Assembly: GCA_963809965.1 (NCBI GenBank)
Contig: CAWELU010000055.1
Location: forward strand, 1 to 64,000
Length of the DNA stretch: 64,000 nucleotides
Direction: 5' to 3'
Source: CAIWHR01 sp963809965
Lineage (GTDB): Bacteria > Pseudomonadota > Gammaproteobacteria > Burkholderiales > Casimicrobiaceae
Positions 36,745 through 45,901 of this stretch are shown one piece after another. Each line of letters starts with the position of its first letter. Position 1 is the stretch's first letter. Under the pieces are notes generated by a model, which made no database searches, had not been told where the DNA came from, and saw only the letters and a program-made list of their open reading frames with translations. Both the position numbers and the translations under genes were made by a program.

Positions 36745-38163
36745 TCAGCCTTCGGCGCGCCGTCCGAGAAAGGCGAGCACGGGGTTGTCGGGATCGCGGG
36801 CGAGGTCGCCGTAGACTCGGATGCCGAGCTCGATCCAGCGCCGGATGAAGGCGCAGGAGCCACCGGGCGGGAGACCCAGTTCGACCTCGCGCAGATGGTT
36901 CTCGTAGTGGCAGCCTCCGGCGCAGAGGCTTCGCGCCCAGCAGGCGCCGCACGCTTCGTGACGGGGCGCCGCCTGCGCAACGAGGCACGCGCCGGATCTT
37001 CGCGTGATCGACACCGGAATCCAGATCGCCCACCTCGAAGCGCTCCACGCCGGCGAAGCGATGGCACAGGAAGAAGCGTCCCTCGGCGTCCATGGCGAGG
37101 TAGCCGAGCCCCGCGCCGCAGGGTGCGGATTTCGCATGCCCGGAGTGCAGACGCGAGAGCAGATCCAGCAGATTCGAGAACGGCAGCACGCGCCCCTGCG
37201 CGGCCTCGCGTGCGAAGCGCTCGGCGAGGAGCGAGAAGCCCTCGAACAGCGCCTCGTCCTGCTCGTGCGTCGGGAGCAGGTCGGCCGAGATCGGGCTCGC
37301 CGGCGCGATGCCGACTTCGAGGAAACCGAGCCCCAGCAGGTGCCCGAACACTTCCGGAATGCGCGCCCATTGGTCGGGCTTGAGCGTGACGCGGGCCGCG
37401 GGCGGCCGCAGCGCATGCGCGCGCAGGAGCTTCAGGCCCGCCACGACATCGGCGTAGGTGCCGCCGCCGCTCTTGCGCGAGTAGCGGCGGTTGGCGTCGT
37501 GCACGTCGGCGGGTCCGTCGATGCTGATCGAGACGTCGATCCGATGCTCACGCAGGAAGTCGAGCGCCGCCGGCGTGAATCGGGTTCCGTTGGTGGTGAG
37601 CGAAACGATGAGCTTCTTGCCCGCGGCCTGCGTCTCGGCTTCGGCCTCGGTTACCGCAGCCTTCAGCGCCGGCGAGGTTCAGCAGGGGCTCGCCGCCGAA
37701 CAGGACGAGCGTGACGCTTTCGCGGTCGCCGGACGATTCCACCAGAAATCGCGCCGCGCGTCGCGCGAGCTCGGGGCGCATGACCCGCGCTTCACCGCCA
37801 TAGGAGCCGCCACCGGCGTAACAGTATGCGCAACGCAGGTTGCACGTCTGGGCGATCTCGAGCACGAGCGTGCCGAGCGGAACCTCGGCCGGGTCGATGG
37901 ACGCTCGGCGGCGACCGACGCAGAAGCTGCGACGGAACCAGCACCCGCGCATCGCGCAGCGCCTCCAGCACTTCGCGGTCTGCGTTCGGAACGTCTCGCA
38001 TGACGATCGCTTCCTGCGGCCGCCAGCGGGCGAGAACATCCCGCGTCGAATGGTCGAGTGCGAACAGACTCGCATGGTCCGCTCCGAAGAGGAGCGATCT
38101 GCCCGCAGAGGCGCCGGCCGTCTCGAAGATCCGGTGGTCCGCCCAGGCGTAGGTATCGCTCAT
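36745..38163 (-). CDS. qhpD: Radical SAM/SPASM maturase QhpD, three frame shifts
   Basis: Radical SAM enzyme that installs the Cys-to-Asp/Glu thioether cross-links in QhpC. The reconstructed protein is ~472 aa. It has CNLRCAYCYAGG (the C-x3-C-x2-C SAM cluster), LVLFGGEPLLN, LTTNGTRFTPAAL and VSISIDGP. The C-terminal SPASM Cys include SAPCGAGLGYLAMDAEGRFFLCHRF and CGACWARSLCAGGCHYEN (given here as CGACWA..LCAGGC). Shifts of +1 occur near 37925, 37680 and 37000. It begins 10 bp after the qhpA stop, so the qhpA-D-C-B order of known operons is preserved. Confidence 0.92.
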
Positions 38164-38173
38164 GCCGTGGCGC

Positions 38174-39736
38174 TCATCGTATCCGCTGGATGTAATCCGG
38201 CATGGTGACCGCGAGCTGCGCATCCGCCTTGAACGTTTGCCCGCCACGTTTGTACTGGGCGATCACCTTGACGAGGCCGCTGTTCTCGCCCGAGTAATTG
38301 CGCGCGGGATTGGGCCCGTAGTCACCCACCGGAATGTAGGTCCCATTCGGCTTGATGGCGCCGAGCCAGCGCAGGTCGTCGTCGTCGGGCCGCGTCTTGT
38401 CCTCAGCAAGCCGGAAGGTTGCGGGCACGGGACCCAGCGCGACGCTTGTCGCCTTCTTGCCGCTGCCGCTCTTCGCGTAGGCGATCGCCTCGAACTGCAC
38501 GCCCTCGGCCGGGTAGTGCTGCCCGCCTGAGAGCCGCGCTCGCCCCATCTCGGGAGTGATCGCGATGAAGTCGATCTCGCGAGCGAGCCGGATCGTCCCG
38601 GCTTCGATGCCCTTCACGGTGAGCTTCGCTTCCCCCAGCTTTTCCGCATTGCTCACCACCTGCAGCTCGAGCGTACCGGGGGAGAGGCGCTTGACCCCGA
38701 GAACCTTGACGGGCCCGGGTGAGAAGGAAATGTCGGCGGCCTTGACGTCGGGCAGATTCAGGCCGTCGACGGTGAGCGTGGTCTTTTCGTCCTTCAGGAG
38801 GAACCCGGGCAGCACGCGCGCAACCCTGGCGCTGTCACCGCTGCGCAACCATGTCGCGCTGGACGTGCGGAATTCGGGAGCGGGAAAGTGCGATTCGCCG
38901 CGGACCTCGTCGCCGGACACGATGTAGGCACCATTGACGGCGAAGCCGTTGTTCTTCGTCCGAGTGCGCAGCGCATAGCCGCCGTAGAGCGTGCCCTCGC
39001 CGGCGAAGGTCTCGGAGGTACCGTCGGCGTACGCGAGGCTTCCCGTGAGCTTGTACTCGGCATTGCCGGCATCGGCGATCCGGACCTCGCCCCGGTAAGC
39101 CCCACGGCCCGGTTCGTACCCGAACACGCCCCAGACGCCGTCGAGTTTCGCCGCCGGCGCGGTCCACGGCTTGCCATAGGGCAGCGTCCCGGCCAGGTAC
39201 GAAAGCACCGCGTCGGCCTGCGGGATCCAGCGCATCTCGCGCATCTGGAAAACGACCGTCGGCACCACGAAGAGGTGAAAGTCGCGCAGCTTGGCCCAGG
39301 CCTCGGGCGTCATCCGGTAGGAGAAGATCTTGCCCGCGGTGTGGCAGCGCACGCAGGTCGCATAGAGCTTCTCCTCGTCCTTGCCTGCGGGAACCTCCAT
39401 CTGCTGGGAGTTGTGCCACAGGCTGAGATAGGACACCTTCGCCTGCTCCTCGGGGGTGAGGAGTTGCGTGGCGGAGAGTTCCTTCAGCAGAGCGTCCATC
39501 TCTCCCTGCTTCAACTCCATCCCATGCAGACGCCGCATCCGGTCGACGATGACGGTCCACTCTTCCGGGGTCGTCCGCAGGTCCTCCACGCGGGTAATCC
39601 GGCCGTCCGCGGTCGGCACGTGGCAGTCCGCGCACTTCCTCCAGACCAGCGAGTCTCGACCGAACGCCTGCGCATTGCCGGCTGCCGCCAGCATCGTCAA
39701 GCCCAGGAGGAACCCCAGCGCCTTGATCCGTTGCAT
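38174..39736 (-). CDS. qhpA: QHNDH alpha subunit (di-haem)
   Basis: Periplasmic di-haem catalytic subunit of quinohemoprotein amine dehydrogenase, which oxidises primary amines and passes electrons through its haems to a cytochrome or cupredoxin. 520 aa with a signal peptide (MQRIKALGFLLGLTMLAAAGNAQA). Haem motifs are CADCH (35-39) and CVRCH (128-132), followed by the three beta domains that make up the rest of the subunit. The ATG is preceded by AGGGGAGG; the frame extends further but only this start gives a signal peptide. It is the first gene of the cluster. Confidence 0.93.
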   Translation of the reverse strand: MQRIKALGFLLGLTMLAAAGNAQAFGRDSLVWRKCADCHVPTADGRITRVEDLRTTPEEWTVIVDRMRRLHGMELKQGEMDALLKELSATQLLTPEEQAKVSYLSLWHNSQQMEVPAGKDEEKLYATCVRCHTAGKIFSYRMTPEAWAKLRDFHLFVVPTVVFQMREMRWIPQADAVLSYLAGTLPYGKPWTAPAAKLDGVWGVFGYEPGRGAYRGEVRIADAGNAEYKLTGSLAYADGTSETFAGEGTLYGGYALRTRTKNNGFAVNGAYIVSGDEVRGESHFPAPEFRTSSATWLRSGDSARVARVLPGFLLKDEKTTLTVDGLNLPDVKAADISFSPGPVKVLGVKRLSPGTLELQVVSNAEKLGEAKLTVKGIEAGTIRLAREIDFIAITPEMGRARLSGGQHYPAEGVQFEAIAYAKSGSGKKATSVALGPVPATFRLAEDKTRPDDDDLRWLGAIKPNGTYIPVGDYGPNPARNYSGENSGLVKVIAQYKRGGQTFKADAQLAVTMPDYIQRIR

Positions 39737-40089
39737 CTGTCGCCTCCCCTGCTCAGGTGGCATCCTGCGTGTTCGCGGCCGCGGAGCGTTGCGCGCCGAC
39801 GATCTGACAGCGAAGCTTAGGACCGCCGAAATGGCCCGTACTTGTTCGAGATCAAGCAATGGGCTGGAATTGGGCCTTCTACCCCGACTTCGAGGCCGAC
39901 GACCTTGCAGGTCTGATCTGCCGGGGGATCGATCCGGCGTGGGAGATCACGCTCGCCACCCCGGACACCGACTGGCATCAGGCGCCATGCGAGATCCGGG
40001 AGGCCATCGTCATGGAACCAATTGACGGTCGCCGAAACGCCGGACCGGGAATCCTGCTGACGTGGTGTGTATAGGTCGCCTTTGCACTC
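39737..40089. promoter_or_regulatory. Upstream region of the qhp operon
   Basis: 353 bp between qhpA and a divergently read small membrane-protein gene. It should hold the qhp promoter. No strong palindrome or -35/-10 pair was identified, and no AraC-type qhpR lies beside it. A 71-codon frame at 39859-40074 (+) has no recognisable features and is not called. Confidence 0.35.
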
Positions 40090-40482
40090 TTGACCGGCCG
40101 AGGGGATTACGGCCTGGGCGCGCAGCCCGAAGGAAATCTGCGATGGGCCCTTACGCGCCTTTCCGGTGTGAGCATTTGGCTTCTCGTTGCAGCGTTGCTC
40201 GTGTGGTTTCGCAAACATCCGGTCAATTGGCGGAGTTTTTCATATTCGTTCGTCGCCGCGGGCATCGTCGCAATCCTGTTCGCGCCTTCCCTCGTTTCAG
40301 GCAGTGCCAATTACTGGGCGATCGCCGGGACGATTGGCTTCTACGCGTTGGTGTCAGGTTTCCTCTGTATGACCGTCAGGAAGCCGGCAATCGCCGCTGG
40401 CCTGGGCCCGCTCCTTTTCATCGCCCAGCTTCTCGTCGACGCGGTCGCGCACGTCTTTTCGGGGCAGTTTCGCCTGCACTGA
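40090..40482 (+). CDS. Small four-helix membrane protein, unknown function
   Basis: 130 aa. Hydrophobic segments at ~28-42 (VSIWLLVAALLVWF), ~52-68 (YSFVAAGIVAILFAPSL), ~76-94 (AIAGTIGFYALVSGFLCM) and ~101-120 (AGLGPLLFIAQLLVDAVAHV) suggest four transmembrane helices in a small integral membrane protein. The frame opens with TTG at 40090; the exact start is uncertain. No family recognised. It lies between the qhp operon and the convergent paaX gene. Confidence 0.5.
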   Translation: MTGRGDYGLGAQPEGNLRWALTRLSGVSIWLLVAALLVWFRKHPVNWRSFSYSFVAAGIVAILFAPSLVSGSANYWAIAGTIGFYALVSGFLCMTVRKPAIAAGLGPLLFIAQLLVDAVAHVFSGQFRLH

Positions 40483-40607
40483 AAACTTTCCTGTGCTCCG
40501 CCGGACGCGACCCGTGGTGCGGATCGCGGACGCGGCGCGAATCCATGGCCTGCTCGGGCTTACCGACACCGATCCGCTGGCGCTCGCCATCCACGCAACG
40601 CGGCAGG

Positions 40608-41511
40608 TCAGTCGACGAGCCCGCCGAACCGCCGGTAGAAATCCGCCGACGCCGGCGGCAGCGCGCCACGCGCACCTTCCAACGTCGCGACCAGATGCCG
40701 TTCCGCCGCGCGGTGCGTGAGCCGGTAGAAATCGCGGCACAGCGCGAAGGCGGCCGGACCCGGCCAATCGAGCGGCAGCAGCGCGGCCGGCAGCTGCGGA
40801 TCGCGCAAGAGCACGCGGCGGTACTCATGGATCAGCAGCGTGCGGACGAGAAACGACTGCTCCGGATGGTGGTCGGAGTCGCTTGCCTGGCGAAAGCGGT
40901 CGATCACCGTTCCGAAACGTCGCAGGAATCGGCGATAGTCGGCGGCGACGCTCGCCAGATCGAGCATCCGGGGTACCGAGGACGCCAGCGTCTGCCCATC
41001 GAGTGCCGCATCGTCGCGGGCACGTACGACGACGATCTGCCCGGTGAGGCCGAGCGCCGCGGCGATCCGAGGCACCGACGACGAGTCCTGCGACGGTCGG
41101 GCATAGACGCCGGGCGCGAGCGTCCCGAAGCCCTCCCACCGCAGCTCCTCGCCCGAGGGCGCGCCGCCAACCGTTCTTCGGCCCGCCGGCGATGACGAGT
41201 TCCCAGGTGTCGTCCCAATGCTCGACCGGCAGCGTGTAGATCCGGCGGTATGCCTGCTCGAAGCGACGGGCACCGTCGCGGGTGAGCCGATACAGGCTGC
41301 GGCGACCGACCGGGGTGGCCTTGAGCCAGCCCTCACGCGCGAGGCGGAACACGCTCGTGCGCACCAGCCGTTCGTTGATGCGAAACGGCGCGAGCAGCCG
41401 GATCAATCCCGGCAGCAGGACGGCGCCGCCGTGGGGGGCGATCGCGTCACCCCAGACCGTGATGACGAGCGACGAGGCGCGCGGGGGCGCTGATGCGAGC
41501 TCACGCCGCAC
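40608..41511 (-). CDS. paaX: Phenylacetate pathway repressor PaaX, one frame shift
   Basis: Phenylacetyl-CoA-responsive repressor of paa genes, ~300 aa after restoring one +1 shift near 41172. It has the PaaX N-terminal winged helix (SLVITVWGDAIAPHGGAVLLPGLIRLLAPFRINERLVRTSVFRL in part: GDAIAPHGG, NERLVRTSVFRLAREGWL) and YRLTRDGARRFEQAYRRIY. The C-terminal domain has WEGFGTLAPGVYARP and LLIHEYRRVLLRDPQLPAALLP, characteristic of PaaX. It is divergent from paaA across 288 bp that contain the palindromic operator. Confidence 0.93.
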
Positions 41512-41667
41512 GAACCGCGTTACGTGGGGATCGGGCGTGACCGGATCGCGCCGGGTCTGCCGAAGCGTGGGTCGGGCCTGGCGCTTCGCCGGTCCGGGCG
41601 GGTGGCCTTCAGGGCGGAGCGGGGCATGGATCGGCGTCGGGTCCGGATCGAGCGGAGCCTGGCAACG

Positions 41668-41707
41668 TGATACATACTTTACACCAATCGGTGCAAAGCT
41701 GTATCAT
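41668..41707 (+). promoter_or_regulatory. paaA promoter with nested palindromic operator
   Basis: TGATACA (41668-41674) pairs with TGTATCA (41700-41706). Inside, TTTACACC (41678-41685) pairs with GGTGCAAA (41690-41697). TTTACA (41678-41683) and TATCAT (41702-41707), 18 bp apart, also make a -35/-10 pair directed at paaA, whose ATG is ~93 bp away. The palindrome thus covers the promoter, the expected design for repression by PaaX (or a TetR-type PaaR) released by phenylacetyl-CoA. Confidence 0.65.
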
Positions 41708-41799
41708 TTCGGGTCCCGCGGCCCTCCTGTTGTTTCGCCCAGGCGCGGCATCGCGGATATCATGGCCGACCGGCCCCCGGATCGGACGAGGAGGAGTGC

Positions 41800-42802
41800 A
41801 TGTACGCGCAGATGGTCGACACCGGCGTCAGGTCGGTGGCCTCGCTTGCCGAGATGTCGCCGGAGGAACGCGCGTTCCAGGAACGCATCGACGCCGACAT
41901 CAAGGTCGAGCCGAAGGACTGGATGCCGGAGGCCTACCGGAAGACGCTGATCCGGCAGATCTCGCAGCACGCCCATTCCGAGATCGTCGGCATGCTGCCG
42001 GAGGGCAACTGGGTCACCCGCGCGCCGACGCTCAAGCGCAAGTCGATCCTGATGGCCAAGATCCAGGACGAGGGCGGCCACGGTCTGTATCTGTATTCGG
42101 CCGCGGAAACGCTGGGCATCTCGCGCGACCAGATGATCGCCGACCTCCACTCGGGGAAGGCCAAGTACTCCAGCATCTTCAATTATCCGACGCTGACCTG
42201 GGCGGACATCGGCGCGATCGGCTGGCTGGTCGACGGCGCCGCGATCATGAACCAGATCCCGCTGTGCCGCTGCTCGTACGGGCCGTACGCGCGGGCGATG
42301 GTGCGGATCTGCAAGGAGGAGAGCTTCCACCAGCGCCAGGGCTACGACATCATGCTCTCGCTCGCGCGCGGCACGCCGGAACAGAAGGCGATGGCGCAGG
42401 ACGCCCTGAACCGCTGGTGGTGGCCCTCGCTGATGATGTTCGGGCCGTCCGATGCCGAGAGCGTGCACAGCGCGCAGTCGGCCGCCTGGAAGATCAAGAT
42501 CCTGTCCAACGACGAATTGCGCCAGCGCTTCGTGGACCAAACGGTCCCGCAGGCGGAGTATCTGGGCATCACGGTGCCGGATCCGGACTTGGCGTGGAAT
42601 CGCCGAACGCGGCCATTTCGACTTCGGGGCGATCGACTGGAGCGAATTCCACAACGTGATCCGCGGCAACGGCCCCTGCAACCGCGACCGCCTGGCGACG
42701 CGCGTCAAGGCGTGGGAGGACGGCGAGTGGGTGCGCGAGGCGGCGATGGCCCACGCCGAGAAACGCGCGGCGCGTCTGGCCGGGCAAGCCAAGGCGGCGT
42801 AG
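41800..42802 (+). CDS. paaA: 1,2-phenylacetyl-CoA epoxidase catalytic subunit PaaA, one frame shift
   Basis: Di-iron catalytic subunit of the phenylacetyl-CoA epoxidase, which uses O2 to epoxidise the ring of phenylacetyl-CoA. ~333 aa after restoring one +1 shift near 42599. Landmarks: EGNWVTRAPTLKRKSILMAKIQDEGGHG (iron ligands), CKEESFHQRQGYDIM (iron ligands), WWPSLMMFGP, and the end WNAERGHFDFGAIDWSEF. A GAGGAG site precedes the ATG. First gene of the paa operon. Confidence 0.95.
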
Positions 42803-42837
42803 GAACGACGGATCCGATCATCGTGGTGGAGACAACG

Positions 42838-43122
42838 ATGTCGAGCGAATGGCCCTTGTGGGAAATCTTCATCCGGTCGCAGCACGGGCTCGCGCACAGG
42901 CACGTAGGCAGCCTGCACGCGGCGGACGCGGAAATGGCGATCAAGAACGCGCGCGACGTCTACACGCGCCGCAACGAAGGCGTGTCGATCTGGGCGGTCA
43001 GGTCCGCCGACATCGTCGCGTCCGCTCCCGGGGACAAGGAGGCGCTGTTCGAGCCGGCGAACAGCAAGGTCTATCGGCATCCGACGTTCTTTCCGATGCC
43101 GGACGAAGTCAAGCACCTATGA
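42838..43122 (+). CDS. paaB: Phenylacetyl-CoA epoxidase subunit PaaB
   Basis: 94 aa structural subunit. The sequence WPLWEIFIRSQHGLAHRHVGSLHAADAEMAI (in part), RNEGVSIWAVRSADI and HPTFFPMPDEVKHL is diagnostic of PaaB, needed for assembly of the epoxidase. It starts 35 bp after paaA. Unusually, 254 bp separate it from paaC, and that gap holds a long hairpin. Confidence 0.95.
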   Translation: MSSEWPLWEIFIRSQHGLAHRHVGSLHAADAEMAIKNARDVYTRRNEGVSIWAVRSADIVASAPGDKEALFEPANSKVYRHPTFFPMPDEVKHL

Positions 43123-43166
43123 CACGCATCGGTCACTGGGCCGATGCCGGATCTTGGTCGGCCGGG

Positions 43167-43320
43167 CGCGGGCCGTTCGGAACCGGGCGCTGTTCGCCGC
43201 CGGCGTCGCGCAAGCGGGTGGCGCGCGGCGGTCGGTCATGTGTTTACCGATTGTCGCGCGCCGGGCACCCGCTCGACGCCACGTTTGGCGGCGCCAGCGT
43301 CCGGTTCCGAACGGCCCGCG
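43167..43320. repeat. 154-nt long imperfect hairpin element between paaB and paaC
   Basis: A perfect 20-bp inverted repeat (43167-43186 and 43301-43320, core GGCCGTTCGGAACCGG) encloses 114 bp. The arms continue to match inward in blocks: CGCTG, CGCCGCC, GGCGTCG, AGCGGGTG, GCGCGCG, TCGGT. Small bulges separate them, and the apical loop lies near 43240. The element fills most of the only large gap within the paa operon. It could be a MITE- or REP-like insertion, or an RNA structure that tunes expression between paaB and paaC. Confidence 0.75.
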
Positions 43321-43376
43321 GACGCCTCGACCTTGCACGCGTTGCGCCCATTCATTCGATACGCGATACGCACTCG

Positions 43377-44160
43377 ATGAGCGATGACCGGCAGCTGTTC
43401 GACTACCTGCTGCGCCTCGGCGACACGCCATTGGTCCTCGCGCAGCGCCTCGGCGAATGGGTCGGCAAGGGCCCGATCGTCGAGGAGGACATGGCGCTGA
43501 CCAACGTGGGTCTCGACCTCCTCGGCCAGGCGCGGTTGTGGCTTTCTTACGCGGGCGAGGTCGAGGCGCGTTTCTCCGCGGCGCCGCGCGACGAGGATCG
43601 GCTCGCGTTCCTGCGCGATGCCGGCGCCTTCCGCAACCTGCTGATCGCCGAACTGCCGAACGGCAATTTCGCCGACACGACGGCGCGGCAGTTCCTGTTC
43701 GACGCGTGGCATCTGCTCGTGTTGCGTGCGCTTGTCGGGATCGCGCGATTCGCGCATTGCCGAGATCGCCGCGAAGGCTGCGAAGGAGGCGGCGTATCAC
43801 GTCGAGCGTTCCGGCGACTGGGTGGTGCGCCTGGGCGACGGCACCGCCGAGTCGCACTCGAAGATGCAGGCGGCGATCGACGGAATGTGGATGTACACGG
43901 GCGAGATGTTCGCGCCCGATGCGACGGAGCTCGAGCTGATCGATGCCGGCATCGCGTCCGACGTCCGCCTTCTCGCGGCGCCGTGGCGGCAGCACGTCGA
44001 CGCGGTGTTCGCCGAGGCGACGCTCCGCGTGCCCGACGGGACCTGGATGCAGGGGAGCGGCGGCCGAGGCGGCAGGCAGGGGGTGCACACCGAGCACCTG
44101 GGCCACCTGCTTTCCGAAATGCAGTTCCTGCAGCGCGCCTATCCCGGCGCGCGTTGGTGA
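43377..44160 (+). CDS. paaC: Phenylacetyl-CoA epoxidase subunit PaaC, one frame shift
   Basis: Structural ferritin-like subunit that pairs with PaaA, ~260 aa after restoring one +1 shift near 43735. Landmarks: LFDYLLRLGDTPLVLAQRLGEWVGKGP, EEDMALTNVGLDLLGQARLWL, NGNFADTTARQFLFDAWHLLV, AKAAKEAAYHVERSGDWVVRLGDGT and GVHTEHLGHLLSEMQ. The ATG at 43377 (MSDDRQLF) is the only start giving the family N-terminus, which places it after the hairpin element. Confidence 0.94.
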
Positions 44161-44167
44161 GGCCGCG

Positions 44168-44752
44168 ATGGGTGTCACTCCCGAGCAGGAAGCGTTGATC
44201 GCCGAGCAGGAACGCGCCGCAGCGCTTCGCGCGGCGCCGCGCCCGACGCTCGAGGCGATCTGGCATGCGCTGGAAGGAATTCCCGACCCGGAGATTCCTG
44301 TCGTGTCGATCGTCGGCCTCGGCATGGTCCGCAGCGTCGAATGGGAGCAGGCGGATCCGACGACGCTGGTCGTCCGCATCACGCCGACCTACTCCGGCTG
44401 TCCGGCGATGGAGCTCATCGTGGGCGCGATCCGCGAATCGATGGCGGCAATCGGGGTCGCGCACCTGAGCCTCGAAACGCAGCTCGCCCCCGCGTGGACG
44501 ACCGATTGGATGGCCGCCGAGGCGAAACGAAAGCTGCGCGACTACGGCATCGCGCCGCCGGAGGGGTCCCGCCCCGCCGCGATCGACGTCGCCGGCATCA
44601 GCCCGCTGCGTCGCGCCGAGGTGAGCGTCCCGTGCCCGCGCTGCGGTTCGCTCCAGACGAAGCTCGTTTCGCAGTTCGGCTCCACCGCCTGCAAGGCGCA
44701 ATACCGCTGTGTGGATTGCCTCGAGCCGTTCGATTACTTCAAGCCCCATTGA
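44168..44752 (+). CDS. paaD: Phenylacetyl-CoA epoxidase accessory subunit PaaD
   Basis: 194 aa. The N-terminal MIP18/DUF59 domain (IPDPEIPVVSIVGLGMVRSV, TPTYSGCPAMELI) is followed by a C-terminal zinc ribbon, CPRCGS...CKAQYRCVDCLEPFDYFKPH, with two C-x2-C pairs. PaaD supports maturation of the iron centres of the epoxidase. It begins 7 bp after paaC. Confidence 0.94.
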   Translation: MGVTPEQEALIAEQERAAALRAAPRPTLEAIWHALEGIPDPEIPVVSIVGLGMVRSVEWEQADPTTLVVRITPTYSGCPAMELIVGAIRESMAAIGVAHLSLETQLAPAWTTDWMAAEAKRKLRDYGIAPPEGSRPAAIDVAGISPLRRAEVSVPCPRCGSLQTKLVSQFGSTACKAQYRCVDCLEPFDYFKPH

Positions 44753-44801
44753 ATCGCGCGTACCCGGGGTTCACTCCGGCAGGCCGGCACGAAAAGAGCA
44801 C

Positions 44802-45878
44802 ATGAGCAAGTTCCACCCGCTTGCTGTCGCCAAGGTCGAGCGCGAGACGCGCGACGCGGTCGCGATAACGTTCGCGATCCCGCCGGCGCTCGCCGATGCG
44901 TTCCGCTACGAGCAAGGGCAGCACGTGACGGTTCGAGCCGATATCGGCGGCCAGGATGTCCGCCGCTCGTACTCGATCTGCTCCGCGGTCCAGGACGCGA
45001 GCTTGAGGATCGCGGTCAAGCGCAATCCGCACGGCGTGTTTTCCACCTGGGCGAACGAATCGCTTGCGCCCGGGGACCGCCTGGAAGTGATGCCGCCGAT
45101 GGGCCACTTCAACGTGCCGCTCGCGCCCGGCCAGCGCAAGCACTACGTCGGCTTCGCGGCCGGCAGCGGGATCACGCCGCTGCTGTCGATCGTCAAGACG
45201 ACGCTCGCGGCCGAGCCGCACTCCGAGTTCACGCTCTTCTACGGCAATCGCGCGTCCGGCACCGTGATGTTCAAGGAGGAGCTCGCCGCGCTGAAGGATA
45301 CGTACCTGACGCGCTTCAATCTCGTCCACGTGCTTTCGCGCGAGGCGCAGGACATCGAGCTCCTGCACGGCAGAATCGACCGCGCCAAGGCCGACGCCCT
45401 GCTCGCGCAGTGGGTGGATCTCGACAAGGTCGACGCGGTGTTCGTCTGTGGCCCGGACGGGATGATGCAGGCGGTCGCCGACGCGCTCAAGGCGCGCGGC
45501 TTTCCCGATGCGCACGTGCGGATCGAGCGTTTCGCGACCAGCATCCCGAAGCACGAGCACAAGCCGGGGCGTCCGGTCGAGCCGGGCCATGCCGAATGCG
45601 AAGTGACCGTCGTCCTGGACGGCGCAACGAAAACGTTCACGCTGGAAAAGGGCAAGGAGAGCATTCTCGAAGCGGGACTGAAAGCCGGCGTCGAGCTGCC
45701 GTATTCGTGCAAGGGTGGCGTGTGCTCGACCTGCCGCGCGAAGCTCACCGCCGGCGAGGTCGACATGGACGTCAACTTCGCGCTCGAGGATTACGAGGTC
45801 GAGCGCGGCTTCGTGCTGACCTGCCAGAGCTATCCGGTTACCGACCGGGTCGTGGTCGATTACGATCTCACGGCATAA
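44802..45878 (+). CDS. paaE: Phenylacetyl-CoA epoxidase reductase PaaE
   Basis: 358 aa NADPH-dependent reductase feeding electrons to PaaABC. The FAD domain has RRSYSICS; the NAD(P) domain has GFAAGSGITPLLSI and FVCGPDGMM. The C-terminal plant-type [2Fe-2S] ferredoxin has CKGGVCSTC and a final Cys in VLTCQSYP. All cofactor motifs are complete. Confidence 0.95.
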   Translation: MSKFHPLAVAKVERETRDAVAITFAIPPALADAFRYEQGQHVTVRADIGGQDVRRSYSICSAVQDASLRIAVKRNPHGVFSTWANESLAPGDRLEVMPPMGHFNVPLAPGQRKHYVGFAAGSGITPLLSIVKTTLAAEPHSEFTLFYGNRASGTVMFKEELAALKDTYLTRFNLVHVLSREAQDIELLHGRIDRAKADALLAQWVDLDKVDAVFVCGPDGMMQAVADALKARGFPDAHVRIERFATSIPKHEHKPGRPVEPGHAECEVTVVLDGATKTFTLEKGKESILEAGLKAGVELPYSCKGGVCSTCRAKLTAGEVDMDVNFALEDYEVERGFVLTCQSYPVTDRVVVDYDLTA

Positions 45879-45901
45879 TCGAACAATTGAAGGAGTCTCC
45901 C

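Noticed and set aside
39859..40074. 71-codon frame upstream of the qhp operon
   Set aside because: No ribosome site, motif or family feature; not distinguishable from chance in GC-rich DNA.
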